Positions 22,797-34,639 of a DNA stretch of 64,000 nucleotides are shown piece by piece (within the stretch, counting starts at the first letter, position 1; every line of letters starts with the position of its first letter). A model generated the notes under the pieces. It was not told the DNA's origin. It was given only the letters and a program-made list of their open reading frames with translations, and did not search any database. Position numbers and translations under genes: made by a program. Source of the stretch: Eucalyptus grandis (taxonomy: Eukaryota; Streptophyta; Magnoliopsida; Myrtales; Myrtaceae); contig NC_052622.1 of assembly GCF_016545825.1 (NCBI RefSeq), positions 41,253,263 to 41,317,262 of the forward strand, read 5' to 3'.

Positions 22797-25700
22797 TCAA
22801 GCTGACGGCTGGTATATGTCCAAGACGCCAAGCTTGCTCAGTAGATATGCATGTTGTCTTTGACATAATGGTTTGGTAAAGATATCAGCAGGCTGTTCCG
22901 TAGTTCCAATTCCATTTGTCTTGATTACCCCTTCTTGGATTTTGTCTCGAGTATAATGACAGTCAACTTCAATATGTTTCGTTCTTTCATGAAAAACGGG
23001 ATTTGCTGCAAGTTTAAGTGATGCGTCATTGTCGCAATATAAGTTTGTTGGCCCTTTGACTTGTATCCCAAGATCTAAAAGCAAGCCTCGTATCCAAACT
23101 ATTTCACAAACTGTCTTAGCCATAGCTCTATACTCGGCTTCAGCAGATGAAAGAGATACAGTGGATTGCTTCTTCGTTTTCCATGCAAGTAACGATTCTC
23201 CCAGCTTGATGCAGAAACCAGTGACTGATCTTCGACTCATAGGACATGTGGCATAATCTGTGTCACAATAAGCTGCCATTTCGAGATTGCAATCTCGTGA
23301 AAGAAGTAATCCAAGGCCTGGACATTTCTTCAAATACTTTATAACCTTCAAAGCTGCGTTCATGTGAGACTCCTTTGGACTATGCATGAATTGGCTAAGT
23401 GTCTGGACTGCATAACATATATCCGGCCTAGTCATAGTGAGATATATAAGTTTCCCTACAAGCCTTTGATAGCAGGATGGATCTTTAAGTGGAAGATCGT
23501 CAATCTTAGACGATGATCCAACATCATAGTCAACAGTAGTCAGCTTGATGTTATGATCAATACGGATGACAGCCGATTTACATCCTGATAAGCATGCTTA
23601 TGATATTATCTCTAATACAAATTTCCGTTGACTAAGGGCAATTCCTAGCTCTGATCGAGCAATCTCAATGCCAAGGAAATACTTGGGAGATCCTAAATCT
23701 TTAATACGAAAGCTAGAATGCAAATGTTCCTTAAGTCTCTTGATGCCCAATTCATCATTTCTCATAATAAGTATGTCATCAACATATATCATCAGGTAGA
23801 TTGAAGACGTACCTTTAGTCCAAGAGAATAGGGCATAATCATGCTTGGATTGCTTGAAACCAATGGTTGTAAGGGCTGAGGTGAATTTTGCATACCACTG
23901 ACGAGAAGCTTGCTTGAGTCCATAAAGGGACTTACGGAGACGACACACTCCAGACTCCCCCTGTCACCGTAATCCCGGTGGAAGATCCATATATATTTCT
24001 TCAGTAAGATCTCCATGAAGAAAAGCATTGTGGACATCCATTTGATGTAGTTTCCAGTCCCGGAAAGCAGCAACAAAAAGAAAGGAACGAACAGTGACAT
24101 CTTTGGCGACTGGAGAGAATGTTTCATGATAATCAAAACCCTCACGTTGCGTAAACCCCTTTGCCACTAAGCGAGCCTTATAGCGTTCCACTGAACCATC
24201 AGCCTTATATTTGATCTTGTATACCCATTTGCAGCCAATTGGCTTACGATCAACAGGTAGTGGTACTATATCCCATGTGTGGTTCTCTTCCAAAGCATGT
24301 AACTCAGCTTCCATCGCCTTTAGCCAGCGTGGATCACGAACGGCCACATCATAAGATGATGGTTCCAATTCTTCGGAGATACGACTAATGCAGCACATAT
24401 GTTCCGCGGATAGACAATCAAACGAGACATAAGATGAGATGGGGTATGGAGTACCTGATGAGTTGAGTGACGCACAAACATAATCCTTTGTCCAAGTTGG
24501 GGGACGAGTGGTTCGCCCTGACCGTCTTGGAGGAATATGATCAGGTGTAGGAGATGATTCTTCTGAATTAGATGTCTCTTCAATCGATACTGTAGAGTCC
24601 GGAGCTGAGTATTCTGAGATAGGTAAAGATGCTGCATTTGTTTCGATCACGGGAGAAGAAGTCGGAACACATATATATATTGTGGATTGGGTGATAAATC
24701 CTCTTCAAAGAGAAAATTTCTGTTCTGTTGATTTGAGCTTGAAGATTCATTGGAAGATACTTCATCCTGGAAAGGGAACACATCTTCATGGAAAATCACA
24801 TCTCTACTTACAAAGAAATCACCTGTCGATGGCTCAAAAACACGGTATCCCTTCTGAAATGTTGGATAACCCATAAAAATGCATCGTCTGGCTCGGGGAC
24901 TCATCTTATCACGAGGACCCAAAGCAGCAGCATAACATAAGCAGCCAAAAACTTGCAAATGATCTACTTCAGGCCTTTTTCCAAATAAAATCTCAAACGG
25001 GGTACGTCCATTGAGAACCCTAGTTTTCATGCGATTGATCAGATAGGCTGCTGTGACCACACAGTCTCCCCTGAAAGCTTGAAATTTAAGTGCACGTGCT
25101 ACTTCTAGAAGATGGCGGTGTTTCCGCTCAACAACCCCATTTTGTTGAGGTGTATAAGTGCACGTACTTTCATGTAGAATTCCATGTGAGGAAAATAGGG
25201 ATTGACAATCATGACTAGAGAATTCTTTCCCATTATCTGTTCGAATACGTTGAACAGCTTTTCCAAATTGATTTTTGGTTAGAATGAAAAAATCTCTCAA
25301 ATGAGAAAGAGCTTGACTCTTTGACTGCATAAGGAAGACCCATGTAGCACGAGAATGATCGTCAACAATAGTGAGAAAAAAACGAGACCCATCACGATGT
25401 GGTGTATGATAGGGTCCCTAAATATCTACATGAATTAAAGAGAAATTTTCTGTAGTTTGGGACTTGCTTGTGGAAAAAGGGGCACGTGACTGTTTTGCGA
25501 GATGACATATATCACATTTAGGATGTGGAAAGAAAGCACTGTGACCAAAACGTCGATGAGAAATGATAGCTTTATCATTGGTAGCAACGTTACACAATGA
25601 TTCTTTATTTTCAGAAAAACATGATAAATCAATATTTTTGGGAAAACTTGTCCAAAAATACAACCCTTGTGAGAGACTACCCAAGCCCATCAGTTTGCCA

Positions 25701-27658
25701 GTCGAAAGGGCCTGGAAAAGACATGTGTCAGAATTGAAGAGGATTCGACATGAATTATCCTCACAAGCTTTTGACACTGAGATAAGATTTAATTCAAACT
25801 GAGGAATATAAAGCACATTTTTAAGGGTAATGGAAGGGCTAAGATGTACTGTCCCTATTTTTGTGACATTTATAATATCCCCATTTGGAAGTTTCACAGT
25901 GACTGGGAAAATATGAGCATGAGTATGAGAAAAGAAACTCTCGTCACAGATAATGTGGTCACTAGCACCTGAGTCAATGATCCATGCATCATGAGAAACA
26001 GAGCTTAGGCAAAATGAGATACCTGAGAAGCCTGCTCTTTTTTCGGAAATTTCCAGCTGTTTCAGAGCCTTCATTATTTCCTGATACTGATTTTGTGTAA
26101 TTGACCGGTTGACATTGTGCCCAGTGACTTGATTAACTGAAGATTCCTTCTTTCCTTTATCTCCAGGTTTACCATGTAATTTCCAACAGGTTTCCACCGT
26201 GTGATGAGGTCGTTTGCAATAGCTGCAATATAATTTTCCTTTTCCTTTAATATTTTCCTTTGGTGTGAAATTTCTAGAACCGTAGGATCCCCTAAAGGAA
26301 CCGGAGCCGTTGGATTCAACTAGGACACTAGCCGAATAATGACCGTCAGATCTGAAGAGCTGATCTGAACCGTCCACCCTAAAATTAGGGTTTCCTCCCT
26401 CCTTATTCCTCTCATTCGCGCGATAGAGAGCTTCTCCATGGAACCCGAGAGGCTGATCCACCGGAGAGAGGGCGTACAAGGAGCTGCCAGCCGGAGTGAG
26501 GCCAGATCCGGGAACGGCGAACGCCAGTGAGGGGTTCCCGGCCGTCGACAGGCCAGATCCGAGAGCCGCGAACGCCGCTCCTTCTCCGATTCGCGCGAGT
26601 CTAGTCGCCGCCATCCTCTGGCTTTCTTCTTGAACTGCCAACTGGTAGATCCGCCGGAGCGATGGTGGCGGCTCCATTGCGAGCACTTGGGACCTGAAAT
26701 GTGAGTAACTTTCATTTAAAATTAGTAAAAATCGAGTCGATTTTTCTCTGTCTCGAATAGCCCTATATTGATTTAGGGTTTCCTCCGGTCCCTCGAGTCT
26801 TTCCTCGGCAGCCTCGAGTTCGTTCCAGAGGGCGGAGAGCCGATTGAAACATGTTGTGACGGTCTGATTTCCTTGTTTCAGGTTAGATACGGCTTGGGTG
26901 AGCGAGAAAAGCTTGGCCCGATCAAGCTTGCCGTACATCTCTCGAATCGCCTCCCAAATCGCTTTCGAGTCTTCAGATGGTGGAAGCCCGGCGGCCACCT
27001 CAGGAGCCAAACAGTTGCCGATCCACGTCCGCACTAGTTGATTGCACCTGCGCCAGTGCCACTGTGAGCGTTCGTCGGTCGGGAAAGGTACGCTACCGTC
27101 TATGAAGCCTTCTTTCTCCTTGGTCACCAGTGCCCGCCGAAGATCTCGAGTCCAGGTAGTGTAGTTTTCAGGTCCAGTAAGCTGCAAGGAAATGAGCCGT
27201 AGCTCGGGTTTGTCGCCCGGCGACGTGTAGAACGGGTCGCCTGGTTCCGGTCGTCCACCACTGGTTGGAAAGATGAACGGCAGGTATCCAAGTCCTGCAT
27301 TCGGGTAGCTGGGTCCTGCATTCGGGTAGGGATTCCCTCCCGGACCCGTCGAAGGTGCTTCGGATCTCGGGCCTGTGCCCGTCGAGCCTGTTCCGGTGCT
27401 CGAGAATCCTTCTCCAGATGTTCCGTATGGAACCCACGACTAAGCTGGTCCAATTCCCCATGGACCCTGAAAGGGAAACCACGGGACTGATGGCCACTGA
27501 GTTGGGCCGGAAACATTGGCTGGAGCAAGTGTCGGGTTGGTAGTATGTTGAGCCGTCGAGTGATCATCTTCAGAGGGGTCGACTAAGACTGGATTCCTGC
27601 TTTGAGGTGAGTTTGGACTTTCCTCAACTGAGATTTCTCCTTGAGTATTCTTGGCCAT
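22797..27658 (-). pseudogene. Copia gag-pol polyprotein with several breaks
   Basis: The frame opens at 27658 (MAKNTQGEISVEE). Visible in order are a gag domain (LTGPENYTTW), a CCHC knuckle (CSYCKRPHHTVETC), a protease DSGAS site, integrase with CDICHLAKQ, RTDNGKEF and PQQNGVVERKHR, reverse transcriptase with YVDDILI, and RNase H with AYCDTDYA, SSAEAEYRAM and LYCDND. Breaks are in-frame stops at 27440-27442, 25418-25420 (Trp position), 23964-23966 and 23598-23600, and a 2-base frame change in the TA run at about 24670-24680. The GAG-pre-integrase region also looks about 20 residues short near 25520. Apart from these the frame is continuous. It is not functional as it stands; I describe the lesions only. 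Confidence 0.9.
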
Positions 27659-27745
27659 GATGAATTCCTCTGCTTCTTTGTAGAAACTGATTTGAAGAAA
27701 GGAACAGAGGTAATTCGGAGAGTTTGGCGGAAGCTAGGTTGAAAA

Positions 27746-27762
27746 GTATGGCTCTGATACCA
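27746..27762 (-). promoter_or_regulatory. tRNA primer-binding site of the young copia element
   Basis: In minus-strand reading TGGTATCAGAGCCATAC directly follows the 5' LTR. It is the standard plant copia site, complementary to the initiator methionine tRNA. Confidence 0.85.
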
Positions 27763-28004
27763 TGTCAGAAATGGAGAAATAGGCCAAGCACGAGAGAAGA
27801 CTCAAGGTTTTCTTTGTATTTCAGTATATCTGATTTACATTGTATGATGTCCTATTAATAGTACATTAAATGTCTAACTAAAGAAAAAGAATATTTATCA
27901 AATCAAATCCAATCACAGATTGACATAATTAAATAATCACAATCTTCTGTAATCTTGGATTGATTGATTACAATCTTCAGCTTGATTTGTGCATATCTCC
28001 AACA
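27763..28004 (-). repeat. 5' LTR of the young copia element
   Basis: 242 bases; it ends next to AAGTG at 28005-28009. Confidence 0.93.
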
Positions 28005-28847
28005 AAGTGTGGCAAATCTATGCAGTGAGATTCACAGAAAGCAACATGAGTCAATGATTTCAACTTTTCACATTTGATTTTTAATAAGATTAACGCACAT
28101 TGTCTTTCATTTTTAATTAACACGAAACATTTTAAACTTTAAAAATACTCAAAATCTTGACAGATCCAATTCTACGTACTAGTTCGCGATTTTCGGAATT
28201 TAAGATTTTTTGGGGAAAATGGAAAAATGAAATTACGAGTAGATGAAAATCTGCCCCAGGCGATGCTTTATTTGGGCCCGACTTTTGCATTATGACAATA
28301 TATCAAGTCGCATTGGGCCGTACACCGCCAGGGACGAAGTTGAGTTGATTTATTGTATGAAAAAACTCATCTTTCTCGGCTTAGCCCCTTGTAGACCCGA
28401 ATATGTTGAACAAGAAATAATAAATCCCATTTAAATATAAGCTTGAGAGAGTTAACCTATTGACCCACTTTTGATCCGAAATAATAACAACATTGACCGC
28501 GTCATAGCCGACCAGATTACTTCGATGTTTGGACCAAAAACATGTGTAGCTAGACCAGGAACCTAGGGCCCAAACTCCAGACCCTAAAGCTTTGAATAAG
28601 GTCCCCAGTGGCCGGATCCCAGACCAAGGTATCCCAAGTTAGCTCCACGGAGAAAATTACAAAAAAAAAAGAGTCAAAAACTTATTATAATTTTGTCAAT
28701 TCAATTATAAACCTTTTTATTATGTCAATTGAGTACTAAATCTTTTGACGTTTTACCTATTAAGTCTATCTAACTAATTTTGATCGAAAATCTCCAATGT
28801 AAACACTGATCATTTTATGTGGCAAAACCAGAGCTATTTTGAGTATC
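28005..28847. repeat. 3' flank of WAT1 copy 2, second part
   Basis: Resumes the flank interrupted at 22548 and matches 61622-62470 closely and 9981-10850 more loosely. No gene; the last part (28670-28840) resembles decayed inverted-repeat element DNA. Confidence 0.65.
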
Positions 28848-29090
28848 TTCAATTCTATAAGCATGGTCATTGTCGTTATTTTAAGTACTTTCATTTTAGC
28901 CGAAGAGCTTTTCTTGGGAAGGTACTATCTTTTGCTCCTCAAATTTCTTCCCTAATATGTGCTAACCATCATTTTTTAGAGATTATATTATGCTGATTGA
29001 TTTTGGTAAATCAGGATTATCGGCGTCATCACCATTGTGGCTGGTTATACATCGTGGAATTGGGCCCAAGCGACAGGCGAAAATGGCTGA
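28848..29090 (+). pseudogene. Orphan WAT1 fragment, 3' part of exon 6 plus exon 7
   Basis: The stretch 28848-28921 encodes SMVIVVILSTFILAEELFLG followed by a GT donor, as in exon 6 of the full genes. After an AG acceptor, 29015-29090 encodes IIGVITIVAGYTSW and ends at a TGA. Exons 1-5 and the first half of exon 6 are missing. It is the end of another WAT1 gene that was carried along when the copy 2/3 unit was duplicated; its twin is 62473-62705. Confidence 0.7.
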
Positions 29091-29640
29091 CCCGGGGCCA
29101 TGGAAAAGACTAATGTTTTTTGGAAGCAAGATTCATGTATCAATTAAGTGCAGACGCTTAATATGTGAAGGCAATAATTTAAAAGTCCTAAGTTGTGCCG
29201 TAGTGGGGTGGAAGAACTTTGTGCTCGTCCCCATATCGGGAGCCAATACAGCCGCTATCTACTAACCCCGGTACCTTCCTCTTGCCTAGGAAGATTTTGA
29301 ATTTCTCCTCGCCATTTCAAATGGTGCACCTCTCCTGTTCTCCATCTCTACCAAATCTCTTTTCAAGACTTTCACTTCTCTATCTCGCGTTGGAAAATTG
29401 TCTGCTGCTCCAGCCTCCAGGTTCCAAGGGCTTTTATATACCCGTTCTAATCTGTCCATCAAGCTACTATTTCTCAGTGAAAGGGAATTCCAAATTTCTT
29501 GTATTAGATTAAGGCAGTCCTCGCATCGAAGTTGCTTTGAATTTGAATTTCTTTTTTCGTTTTGGGGTTTGGCAGAAAAAAAAACATCGTTGGGCTATGG
29601 TCCAATCCTACCACGGAAAGAGCAAAAGCTTATGTTGGAA
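29091..29640. repeat. Duplicated non-coding segment (partner 62706-63240)
   Basis: The similarity to the copy 3 side continues through GGTTCCAAGGGCTTTTATAT and the CATCGTTGG word, and ends near 29640/63240, where both copies meet LINE-derived DNA. Plus-strand frames here (such as the 167-codon one from 29398) have no domain. Confidence 0.65.
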
Positions 29641-29741
29641 TTGAACTTGGTGCAGGCCTTTGCTCTCTCTGCCAAAACAGCTCGAGCATTTTTCTGTTTG
29701 TGGACGAATCTGTACAGTGTACATTTTCCTTCGGTGCTTCT

Positions 29742-30490
29742 TTATAAGGGAGAATCTTGTGCTACTACCTCAGTTTCTCCACATAGTGGTTTGTCTTTTC
29801 CACAAAAAATATGCCAACAAGGGCTTAACTCCTTAACTTCAGCCCTAAGCCAAGGAACCTTTGTGCAATGTTCACATCTTTTCCTACAATACCTTGCATA
29901 ATATCCTATTCTCCCACACGACAAACAAGGATGCGGTAGGTGTTCATAATAGGTATCGAACCACAAAGGATTCCCATCATAAGTCGTTAAAAACTCCCGG
30001 TTTCAAAGGTGAAAAGACCGAGAGATTTATTCTAGCTCCACCAGACTTTTGTGATGTTATTCCTTGTGACTCCGTCCACATCCACATCCAAGACCGACCC
30101 TATCTCATCAGCTACTCGTTGAACCGCCTTCTCCTAGGAGCATTCATAGGAAAGGCCATGAAATTGTACCCAAAAAGCACAATGGTTAAAAAGTGACATT
30201 TTCAGGAGCTTATGAAGCTCCCAAATCTTTCTTAGAACCGGTTATTTGAGAAGGACCAAACACAACATTGATGTTGCTTTCAGATTTGAAAGTTATAGCG
30301 AAGAGTCCCCGATCAATTTGAGATAAGGTCCTCGTTGTGCTCTGAAATGCTTGCACATTAATATGAAGATTCAGCAGAAATTTCACAAATCAGGTGAGGC
30401 TACTTTTCCTCTGTTTGTCAGCTGTAACGATGCCATCGGCAACATCGACGACCTTAGATCCAGTTTTCTGCATAGAGTTGCTGCTCTGGT
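29742..30490 (-). pseudogene. LINE ORF1 remnant (DUF4283 plus CCHC knuckle)
   Basis: On the minus strand, broken frames give a DUF4283-like RNA-binding domain (VVDVADGIVTADKQRKSSLT, then RGLFAITFKSES, then a WVQFHGL motif), followed by a zf-CCHC_4 knuckle (CLSCGRIGYYARYC). This is the N-terminal protein of plant L1-type LINEs and of related domesticated proteins. Several stops and frame changes are present, and no reverse transcriptase follows on the left, so the piece lacks its 3' part. The last frame, 29966-29742, holds the knuckle and the typical WLRAEVKE tail. Confidence 0.65.
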
Positions 30491-32903
30491 AAAAGCTAGG
30501 ATTACGATATAAGAAAAGCTAGCCCCTAGCAAGAGATGGAGCTCTACCAAGACGAGAGAGAATTCTAAGTGAATGATTGCCATTTTTCGATCTCTCTCAA
30601 ACAGCCCTTTTCAAAAGCTAGCTGGTTCGACCAGTTTTTCCAAACTGGTTGCAATCAAAACGTGCTTAGTATCTATCACAAGTGGAATGAGAAGCTTTTC
30701 TCTGCAATCAAAACGTGCTTAAAGGGTTTGCCTGGCAGGGAAGAATGCATTTCATTGAGAGTACTTTTCTGCAAAATGTTTTTCGATGATTTCCGATGTC
30801 TCACACACGGAAAATGAATGGAAACCCCCAGTTGAGAAAAGAAATCGTGTTTCAAAATAGCTCTATTGCACTAATGAGTGAAAACTACCACTATTCTTTT
30901 AACGCTGAAGATTTCGAATTCCCTCCATTTTCAAGGAAAACATTCCCTTCTATAACGAAGTTGTTTGCAAAACAAACTACAAAGCATCTAAGAGTGAAAA
31001 CTACCGCTATTCTTCTAAAGCTGAAGGTTTCGAATGTTTGAGCCCTCCCTCCCTCTCACTCTCTCGAGATCCTAAAGGAATTCGTTATCAAAACTTATAA
31101 TCAAATACAAGAAACCTATCCCCTTTGCATTTAAACTTACCAAACACGGGGAAAACGACCATTTATAAGGAAAACGATTTTCTAAGAAAACATTCCCTTC
31201 TATAATGAAGTTGCTCGCAAAACAAACTACAAGGCATCTAAGCGTCCAGTTGTATATATCATACTTGTACTCCCATCAAGAGTGATGAACGAAGAGCAGA
31301 GAGTAATCCTCCACAGTGACAAAACGAAAACAGATCTCACAGTGAAAGAAGACCAGATGAGTCTCTTACAAGGCAGAGCATTGGCTAAATTTGACTCACT
31401 TAATCGAGTCGGTCCAACATAAATGACCGATTCACCCCTAATGTGCATCCTACAAATTGTTAGTGTTACAAATGTAGTTAATTTTCTTGGGGGATTATCA
31501 GCAAGTGATCCTCATTCTTGAAATTCGCTAACTACTTGTGCATGGTGAAGTATAACCACAACTCCCAGTGCAACCAATCAAAGTGCTGTATTAGAGCAGT
31601 GCTCCCGTAGATGCAGATGCAGAGTCAATGGAATCGAAATGGTTTTCATAACCAATGAGTCTCACCTGTTAACCTCAACAACTGAAGGGAAAGTAGAGAA
31701 GAATTCATTTGATCTCAGAATGTTTTCTACATTCCAATGCCATACTGACTTTCCTGCACTGAACATCAACCATGAAAGCTGCATGAGCAAAACTTTCCTT
31801 TCCATTGCCTAGGGTCGGCCATAAGTTAACCCCAGAAAGCTGAATAAAACCAAATCATGACAAGTGGTGGAACTTCTAGATGTGGCTGTCGTGGTTGGAT
31901 GAGTTTAGCAGACACTTATCCAGGTAAAACTGCCCTTGCAAACTGAAGGACTCAGTGCGAGCAAATCACCACTCTTGTTTAGTGGACAAAATGTTGTTAC
32001 AAAAAGGGGCTTCGAGAACCACACCCTGATCAGTATCGCCTCAGGCATACTTCCCCACAGAAGGAAAAGGGTTCCTCGATCCAGGAAAAACATCTCCATC
32101 AGATTAACCGACACAATTCCTAACAAGTAGAAGTAAATATAGAAAACACATCACGATGATACCTACATAATAAATTAGACAAGGCAGCTTATGACAATTG
32201 CTTCCATTAACCTCCCCATATATACGCTGAAGTTCTCGGGTTGCTGCTAAATATGACTCTGAAAAGAGCAAATTAAGCTTTCCGAGAAGAAAGTGCAAGA
32301 TGACAGTAAAATTGGACGATAACAGTAATTCCTATGATTCTTCGAAGTTCATCATGCTAATGCAAAGCCATTGATGATAGAAGGAAGTCAAATTACCTTT
32401 CCAGAGACGGAAGGATTTTGATTGATCGAAGAACCATTTATAGTTTGCATGACTTGAAACAACATATTTTGGGGTGTGCTCCTGAGTTCCTGAACAATCC
32501 TATAGATGGTATTTCCATTGTTGTAAAATCCAAACCAAATTACTAGCCATTATATGTTTTAGACTTGTGTTACGTTTCGTCAAGTTGTCTCATTCTGAAC
32601 TTATCACGTTCTAGATCTCGTTCTGTACTTATGTTGTTCTGAACCTAACATGTTCTAGACCTATCACGTTTTGGACTTGTGTCTCGTGCCGTATGCAAAG
32701 TTTGAGTGTGTTTCGGCTAAAGAGATTTTTTAATCTGGACGTAAGTTTGAATATATTCATCTAGTCTTTTGACTCTTTCAAGTATAATTTTTTACAATAT
32801 CCTTTATACGTTTTATTATCTGCATAGTCTGTTACTCAATTATTAAATATGTTAATAGCCTTTGATTTATTTCATCATTTTCAAAATATCATAAGAGATT
32901 TTC
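30491..32903. other. Intergenic DNA, no gene recognised
   Basis: A short imperfect repeat block lies at 30877-31243 (listed separately). Many short frames exist on both strands, but none has a domain I can name. Minus-strand stretches around 31700-31850 and 32100-32300 have a somewhat exon-like look, but I could not place them in a gene. Confidence 0.3.
30877..31243 (+). repeat. Imperfect tandem repeats of about 115-245 bases
   Basis: GTGAAAACTACC(A/G)CTATTCTT plus CTGAAG(A/G)TTTCGAAT occurs at 30878 and 30992. AAAACATTCCCTTCTATAA plus GCAAAACAAACTACAA occurs at about 30939 and 31183. The order suggests unequal duplication of one block. Confidence 0.55.
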
Positions 32904-33329
32904 CTAACAAAATTGACAAGCCAAATGACCAAATGAGAAATTACTAGGAAAAAGGTCTCCATCCACTTTTCTCCCCATATTCAGTTTTTCCGTGCCAATA
33001 GATGGATTGCATCTCTCATTACACTTGACAGCTCCAGTCGTTTCAGTATCAAGTACTTGTTCAGAGAAATGAGCAGGGGCGGAAACTGTGTTAAAACCAG
33101 AAGTAAAGCCCCATGGAGATGAGTTCGTGCTCAACAGTCCTAAAAAGGAAGTGTTGCTTGGAACTTCTATGGCCTGTTTCTTGCTGGGATGCTCTGCCTC
33201 AGGGCCATCCGTGAACCATTGTTACGACCACTTGGCTTCGATTCTAGAAGTATTATCGGAAGCCATCTCACTGTTAGTTAAGCCATCAGCATCTTTTCCC
33301 GTCCAAAAGCCCTGATTCTGGAAAGATTA
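32904..33329 (-). pseudogene. Fragment of a plant gene, possibly the tify-binding-domain protein family
   Basis: In minus-strand reading the stretch opens SFQNQGFWTGKDADGLT, continues to WFTDGPEAEHPSKKQAIEV and NTSFLGLLSTNSSPWGFTSG, and ends with TEKLNMGRKVDGDLFPSN. From memory this order resembles the N-terminal region of a plant family whose members carry a tify-binding-domain and usually begin MSFQNKGFW; that assignment is from recall, not a search. Where the initiator should be there is TAA (33327-33329), and an in-frame TAA lies between KWS and QWF. After about 32925 the resemblance stops. It appears to be a dead, truncated exon. Confidence 0.4.
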
Positions 33330-34639
33330 CCCAAAGAAATGGCTTAGAATCTTGTATTTCAGTATAGACAGAAGACACACTTGTCATCCTTCACAAAATG
33401 TAAGCACAGTTTTACCACCATGACACCACCACTAATCATTACATTTTTTCCAAAGTGCACATAGCATTTCTTATATTAGCATCAAGCAAGACAGGACCAT
33501 CAAAATCACACATATTTAATGCAAAATGTAAAGCTTCTATGGTGCTTCTTAATATTGTTTCTGAGTCTCTGCTTAATCGCAAGATGAAATTTAGAAATTG
33601 CTTCATCTTAATTATTCCCGTTGACAAATTGTTCAGTTCTGACTCTTTGAATCAATCAAACAATCCTTAAACCATCAAGAAGTTATTAGAAAGAGCCAAC
33701 TACGTAGTATTAGTCGAAGAAAGAAAGAACAGAAGAATCCTTAGACGATGCAAAATGCATTAAGTAATCTGACAGCAGATCGCTTAAACTTGCTTCAAAA
33801 TAGCATGTTCGTGGGGCAAATATTTTCGTTCAGGCACTACAAACTTCTTAGTGGCGATATGGGGCAACTCCTTTCAGTGTCCACATGCAACTCACGTGCT
33901 TATTTTGATGGCAACATCGGGGACAATTTTGTCTAAAATTTTATGCTATGTTTCCAATTGAATTTAGAGATCAATCTGAAACAAAAAAGCCCCATATTGT
34001 TAACTCCTTACGAACGTAATAACAGCAAAAATTTCAAATAAATACAAGAAACTCTTCAAAGCTAGTAACCGAAAATTGAGAATCTGAAAAATCGTACCCA
34101 TAATATAAGGAGAAACACAAATACCACAATTTGGGCCTTCATTGTTTCGTATGAGGAGGCCTTTTGGTTGAGCACAAACCGTAACTTCAATTAGGGGTTT
34201 ATTCAAATTGGGTCAAAGTAGAAAATTCTGGAGAAAATTGCTCATAATATTGCGCCAAATTAGCACGTAACAAGCATGTGCAAGTCGGCCAACAAGCTGG
34301 AGGGATTATTTGGAATTAAGTTGGCCACTTCAAGCACTTATTAAAGACTCAACTCCGTACCTTTATTTGGTATCTTTCCAATACTAATAAAACGACAGGA
34401 GTGTCCTTCTTAATTTTTGAAAGCAGTAGAACTAAGTTTTTTATTCCTATTGAAATTCACTGTTTGTTTGCTTAGTCAGAAGCGCACTTGTAAACTAATT
34501 TATTTTCCATAATGGTGGCCTACTAGCGCAAACGGGTTCGTATTTTCTTCATTGGGAAGTTCTTCACGTTCTTCTTTGACGAGTTTATACATTTTGACGA
34601 GTTCCTCCTCACCCCCTCTCCTTTCTGTCTGTTGCGACC
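33330..34639. other. Intergenic DNA, no gene recognised
   Basis: A minus-strand frame at 33439-33627 (RLSRDSETILRSTIEALHF) has a natural-looking composition and might be an exon relic of the gene next to it, but no domain is recognised. Confidence 0.3.

Larger units (their letters stand above)
22549..28004 (-). mobile_element. Young Ty1/copia LTR retrotransposon (5.46 kb)
   Basis: The LTRs at 22549-22789 and 27763-28004 differ by a single base (CCTATAATAG against CCTATTAATAG). They start and end with TG and CA, and are flanked by a perfect 5-bp duplication AAGTG (22544-22548 and 28005-28009). On the minus strand the right LTR is followed by the primer site TGGTATCAGAGCCATAC, and the polypurine tract (read AGCTTGAGGGGGAG) precedes the left LTR. 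Domain order gag, protease, integrase, reverse transcriptase, RNase H defines the copia type. Unoccupied versions of the target are at 61617-61621 and 9976-9980. Confidence 0.95.

Noticed and set aside
27124..27567. 147-codon minus-strand ORF next to the gag start
   Set aside because: It is an alternative frame of the copia gag region; the real frame (27658 then 27187 onwards) carries the gag motifs.
29398..29901. 167-codon plus-strand ORF
   Set aside because: It crosses the end of the duplicated flank and runs antisense over the LINE ORF1 piece. The paralogous stretch near 63000 does not keep the frame, and no domain is seen.
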